DNA of 43,712 nt from Bacillus litorisediminis. GTDB lineage: Bacteria; Bacillota; Bacilli; Bacillales; JC228. Of the stretch, positions 42,123 through 43,712 are shown piece after piece (the stretch's first letter is position 1; every line of letters begins with the position of its first letter). The position numbers and the translations under genes were made by a program. The notes under the pieces are model-generated. The model was not told the origin of the DNA. It ran no database searches and worked only from the letters and a program-made list of their open reading frames with translations. The stretch spans positions 1-43,712 of the forward strand of contig NZ_JAKZKT010000037.1 in assembly GCF_022808645.1 (NCBI RefSeq), read 5' to 3'.

Positions 42123-42191
42123 TTCCCCTCGCGATTTACGATTGAATTGATTCAAGATGAAGTGACGCATTTTGGTGAAATTATTGCATAA
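42123..42191 (+). pseudogene. Short C-terminal remnant, possibly DinB-like
   Basis: A frame ending at TAA 42189-42191 reads RFTIELIQDEVTHFGEIIA. The DE...H..GEI pattern is what the last helix of DinB-family proteins looks like. No start precedes it and it lies just behind the DUF1835 gene. It may be the missing 3' end of the remnant at 40730. Confidence 0.4.
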
Positions 42192-42251
42192 AGAAGCAGG
42201 TTAATGGAAGAATGAGAAACTCTAAAGAGAGGAATAAAGGGAGATTAAATA

Positions 42252-42437
42252 ATGATTATACGTCATGTTTTTTCAATCGTTGGTTTGGTGATCGCATCTA
42301 TTATGGGAATTTACGCTCAAGATATCACTTATTTTTTAAATGAGAAGTACCCTGAACTAGGGCTAGGTGTAGTTATAACGGTTCTGACTTTAATGAGTAT
42401 CAGTTTGTTTCTTATCATCTTCATAAATACCAGATAA
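42252..42437 (+). CDS. Small membrane protein, unknown (61 residues)
   Basis: Two hydrophobic helices (about 4-22 and 38-58) are separated by QDITYFLNEKYPELGLG. It ends SISLFLIIFINTR. ATG 42252 follows AAAGGGAG by about 9 nt. No family was recognised. It is downstream of the DUF1835 gene and before a hairpin. Confidence 0.55.
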   Translation: MIIRHVFSIVGLVIASIMGIYAQDITYFLNEKYPELGLGVVITVLTLMSISLFLIIFINTR

Positions 42438-42567
42438 AACGTCTCTTTTCTATGTTTATTCAAGTTTGTTTATAGGTGTCCCCATTTCATCATTTTCCTT
42501 TTTTGTTTGGGCGATGTGGATGGGTTAAGGTGAAGATCTGAAAAAAACATGGCTAATCTTATGGGGT

Positions 42568-42597
42568 GCGTTGATCTAATAAAGGACTAACGCTTTA
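42568..42597 (+). terminator. Terminator-like hairpin, copy 3 of the GCGTT...AACGC family
   Basis: GCGTTGATC (42568-42576) pairs imperfectly with GACTAACGC (42585-42593), followed by TTTATTT. Confidence 0.6.
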
Positions 42598-42694
42598 TTT
42601 GTTGGAAGTTAGTTCGCTAAAGGGATTGTATAGTATAGGGACCAATGAACAAAACTAATAGCCAATGAACAAAGTGAAGAAGGTGGGTAAATCA

Positions 42695-43278
42695 ATGACT
42701 TACCAGCAAGGGCTAAATCAAATAGAAAAAGCGGTTCAAAAAATTACTGAAGCCAATCAGCTAACTGTTGAATCGGTTATGAACGTTTCTTATTTACGTG
42801 GCAATGGTGGATAGCATTGGCTATGATGATTGTTCCTTGGATTATTTGGGTGATATTTCGCGACCGTAAAAATTCAGCCCGTCTATTTTCTGCTGGTTTA
42901 CTAGTCATGGTAATATCTGAAATTCTGGATGCGATTGGTGTTAGTATGGGAAAGTGGGCGTACCCAGTAAAAGTGATACCTGTAGCCACCGTGAGTTTTT
43001 CATTCAGACTTTCCGTTTTACCTGTCTTAACTATGTTGTTGTTACAATTTAAACCTCGATTAAATCCATTTATAAAAGCAATTTTTTACGGTGGATTTGG
43101 TGCATTTGTTGGTCTGCCACTGTTAGCTAGTATTGATTTGTATAAGAAAATTGATTGGGCGTATACATATTCATTTTTTATTTTATCTACAACGTATTTA
43201 CTTGCTCACTGGTTTAGCCGAAGGAATTCCTTTCAAGAAATTAACAATAATAGAGGAGAAAACGCTAATTTATTGTGA
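42695..43278 (+). pseudogene. CBO0543-family membrane protein gene, frameshifted
   Basis: ATG 42695 (with AAGGTGGG upstream) begins TYQQGLNQIEKAVQKITEAN, then LTVESVM, the standard N-terminus of the CBO0543 family, but this frame stops after 39 residues. The rest continues in another frame as ERFLFTWQWWIALAMMIVPW, followed by four more helices (WAYPVKVIPVATVSFSFRLS, FIKAIFYGGFGAFVGLPLL), ending near 43278. One missing base around 42780 (ATGAACG for ATGGAACG) explains it. The missing base would restore about 194 residues. It is either a young pseudogene or a sequencing error. Confidence 0.8.
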
Positions 43279-43368
43279 AATGGAAAAGAAAGAATGGTTA
43301 TCCTCTTATTAGCCTTAGTATAAGAATTTGCCGGCAACAGATAATAAATAAAAAGGAGGGTAAACGTA

Positions 43369-43533
43369 ATGTCACAGGACGGCAAAAATATACATAGAAA
43401 AAAACCTGGTATAAAGGATTATATGGATAGTGAACAAATTGAAGATCATTTAAATAGCGATAACGCATTTAGCGATAAAGGGTTAAATAATGCACGTTCA
43501 ACTAATGAAGCTGTGAAGAACAGAAATCAATAG
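43369..43533 (+). CDS. Small hydrophilic hypothetical protein (54 residues)
   Basis: ATG 43369 has a strong AAAAGGAGGG upstream. The product begins MSQDGKNIHRKKPGIKDYMD and contains SDNAFSDKGLNNARSTNEAVKN. It is polar, charged, without Cys or Trp, and resembles small spore- or stress-associated proteins of Bacillus in composition, but no family was recognised. A strong terminator follows at 43589. Confidence 0.65.
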   Translation: MSQDGKNIHRKKPGIKDYMDSEQIEDHLNSDNAFSDKGLNNARSTNEAVKNRNQ

Positions 43534-43588
43534 AGGAAAGATACATAAATCGCTGAACAGAAAAAAACGAACCCCGGGAGTGTAATAT

Positions 43589-43638
43589 AAACTGTGTAAG
43601 TAAGGAATACGTACGGTTCCTTACTCACACAGTTTTTT
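43589..43638. terminator. Strong terminator after the 54-residue ORF
   Basis: AAACTGTGTAAGTAAGGAA (43589-43607) pairs with TTCCTTACTCACACAGTTT (43617-43635) with one mismatch, followed by TTT. Confidence 0.88.
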
Positions 43639-43680
43639 ATTTGATAGAATAATAAGTATAAAGCTAAAGGAGTGTTTTCA

Positions 43681-43712
43681 ATGGGGAAATTGAAAAGAGA
43701 TCCGAACTCCGT
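43681..43712 (+). CDS. 5' end of a small gene (partial), possibly YuzL-like
   Basis: ATG 43681, with AAAGGAG upstream (43668-43674), begins MGKLKRDPNS and runs off the window. Basic N-termini of this form occur in small Bacillus proteins such as the YuzL family, but ten residues are not enough to decide. Confidence 0.45.
   Translation, partial: MGKLKRDPNS

Overview
The window looks like a chromosomal segment of a low-GC, endospore-forming Bacillaceae species (Bacillus in the broad sense, for example Bacillus, Neobacillus or Mesobacillus). The evidence is strong AGGAGG-type ribosome binding sites with many GTG/TTG starts, a YjcZ-type sporulation miniprotein, FosB (bacillithiol-dependent), type II pantothenate kinase, SbcDC, a Ktr potassium system and the Bacillus-specific DUF1659/DUF2922/YvrJ trio. 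No rRNA, tRNA, CRISPR array, transposase or phage structural genes were recognised.

Region 1-6.5 kb: the tail of an unknown gene, a decayed ORF, a YdcZ-type small transporter, then a divergent GntR/UTRA regulator and a five-gene sugar operon (GH4 6-phospho-beta-glucosidase, PTS EIIC, ChbG deacetylase, EIIA, EIIB). A cre-like site and an 18-bp palindrome lie in the divergent promoter region. GH4 plus ChbG plus a lactose/cellobiose-type PTS points to chitobiose (GlcNAc2) use: uptake as a 6-phosphate, deacetylation by ChbG, hydrolysis by GH4. This is an inference by analogy with the E. coli chb operon, from a differently ordered operon.

Region 6.5-25 kb: mostly conserved housekeeping and accessory genes. 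They are an MFS transporter, two small proteins, a DUF1646 transporter, a gene-poor stretch with orphan terminators, YjcZ, DUF1659-DUF2922-YvrJ, sbcD-sbcC, coaW, fosB, solA, the ktr pair, a YkgJ-type Cys-cluster protein and a large secreted PIG-L deacetylase. Several repeats occupy the gaps: a four-copy ACGGAC/CCGTTAT motif (about 6.3-6.5 kb), TGAAACA...TGTTTCA palindromes (24.6 kb), an 18-unit 21-bp tandem array (24.7-25.1 kb) and a degenerate 21-bp-period array (21.7-21.85 kb).

Region 25-43.7 kb: an accessory, decaying zone of mostly single-gene units. It contains a zincin, small secreted or lipoproteins, an IphP-like phosphatase, DUF1284, an APH-like kinase, GNAT, YjbR-like, a vanadium-haloperoxidase-like PAP2 enzyme, a phospholipase C-like protein, a class B PBP, an alpha/beta hydrolase, an ECF sigma/anti-sigma pair, a DUF1835 protein and a frameshifted CBO0543 membrane protein. 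Pseudogene remnants (HIT-like, a lipoprotein, GNAT, DinB-like) sit between them.

The most notable unexplained signal is a conserved upstream element, TTTCAGAAA followed 13-16 bases later by TGGAATATTATGTTA. It occurs five times on the same strand, only in this accessory zone, each time just upstream of an unrelated gene: the zincin, the APH-like kinase, the PLC-like protein, the PBP and the DUF1835 protein. At the last copy the element and its gene lie between an N-terminal DinB-like fragment and a possible C-terminal one.
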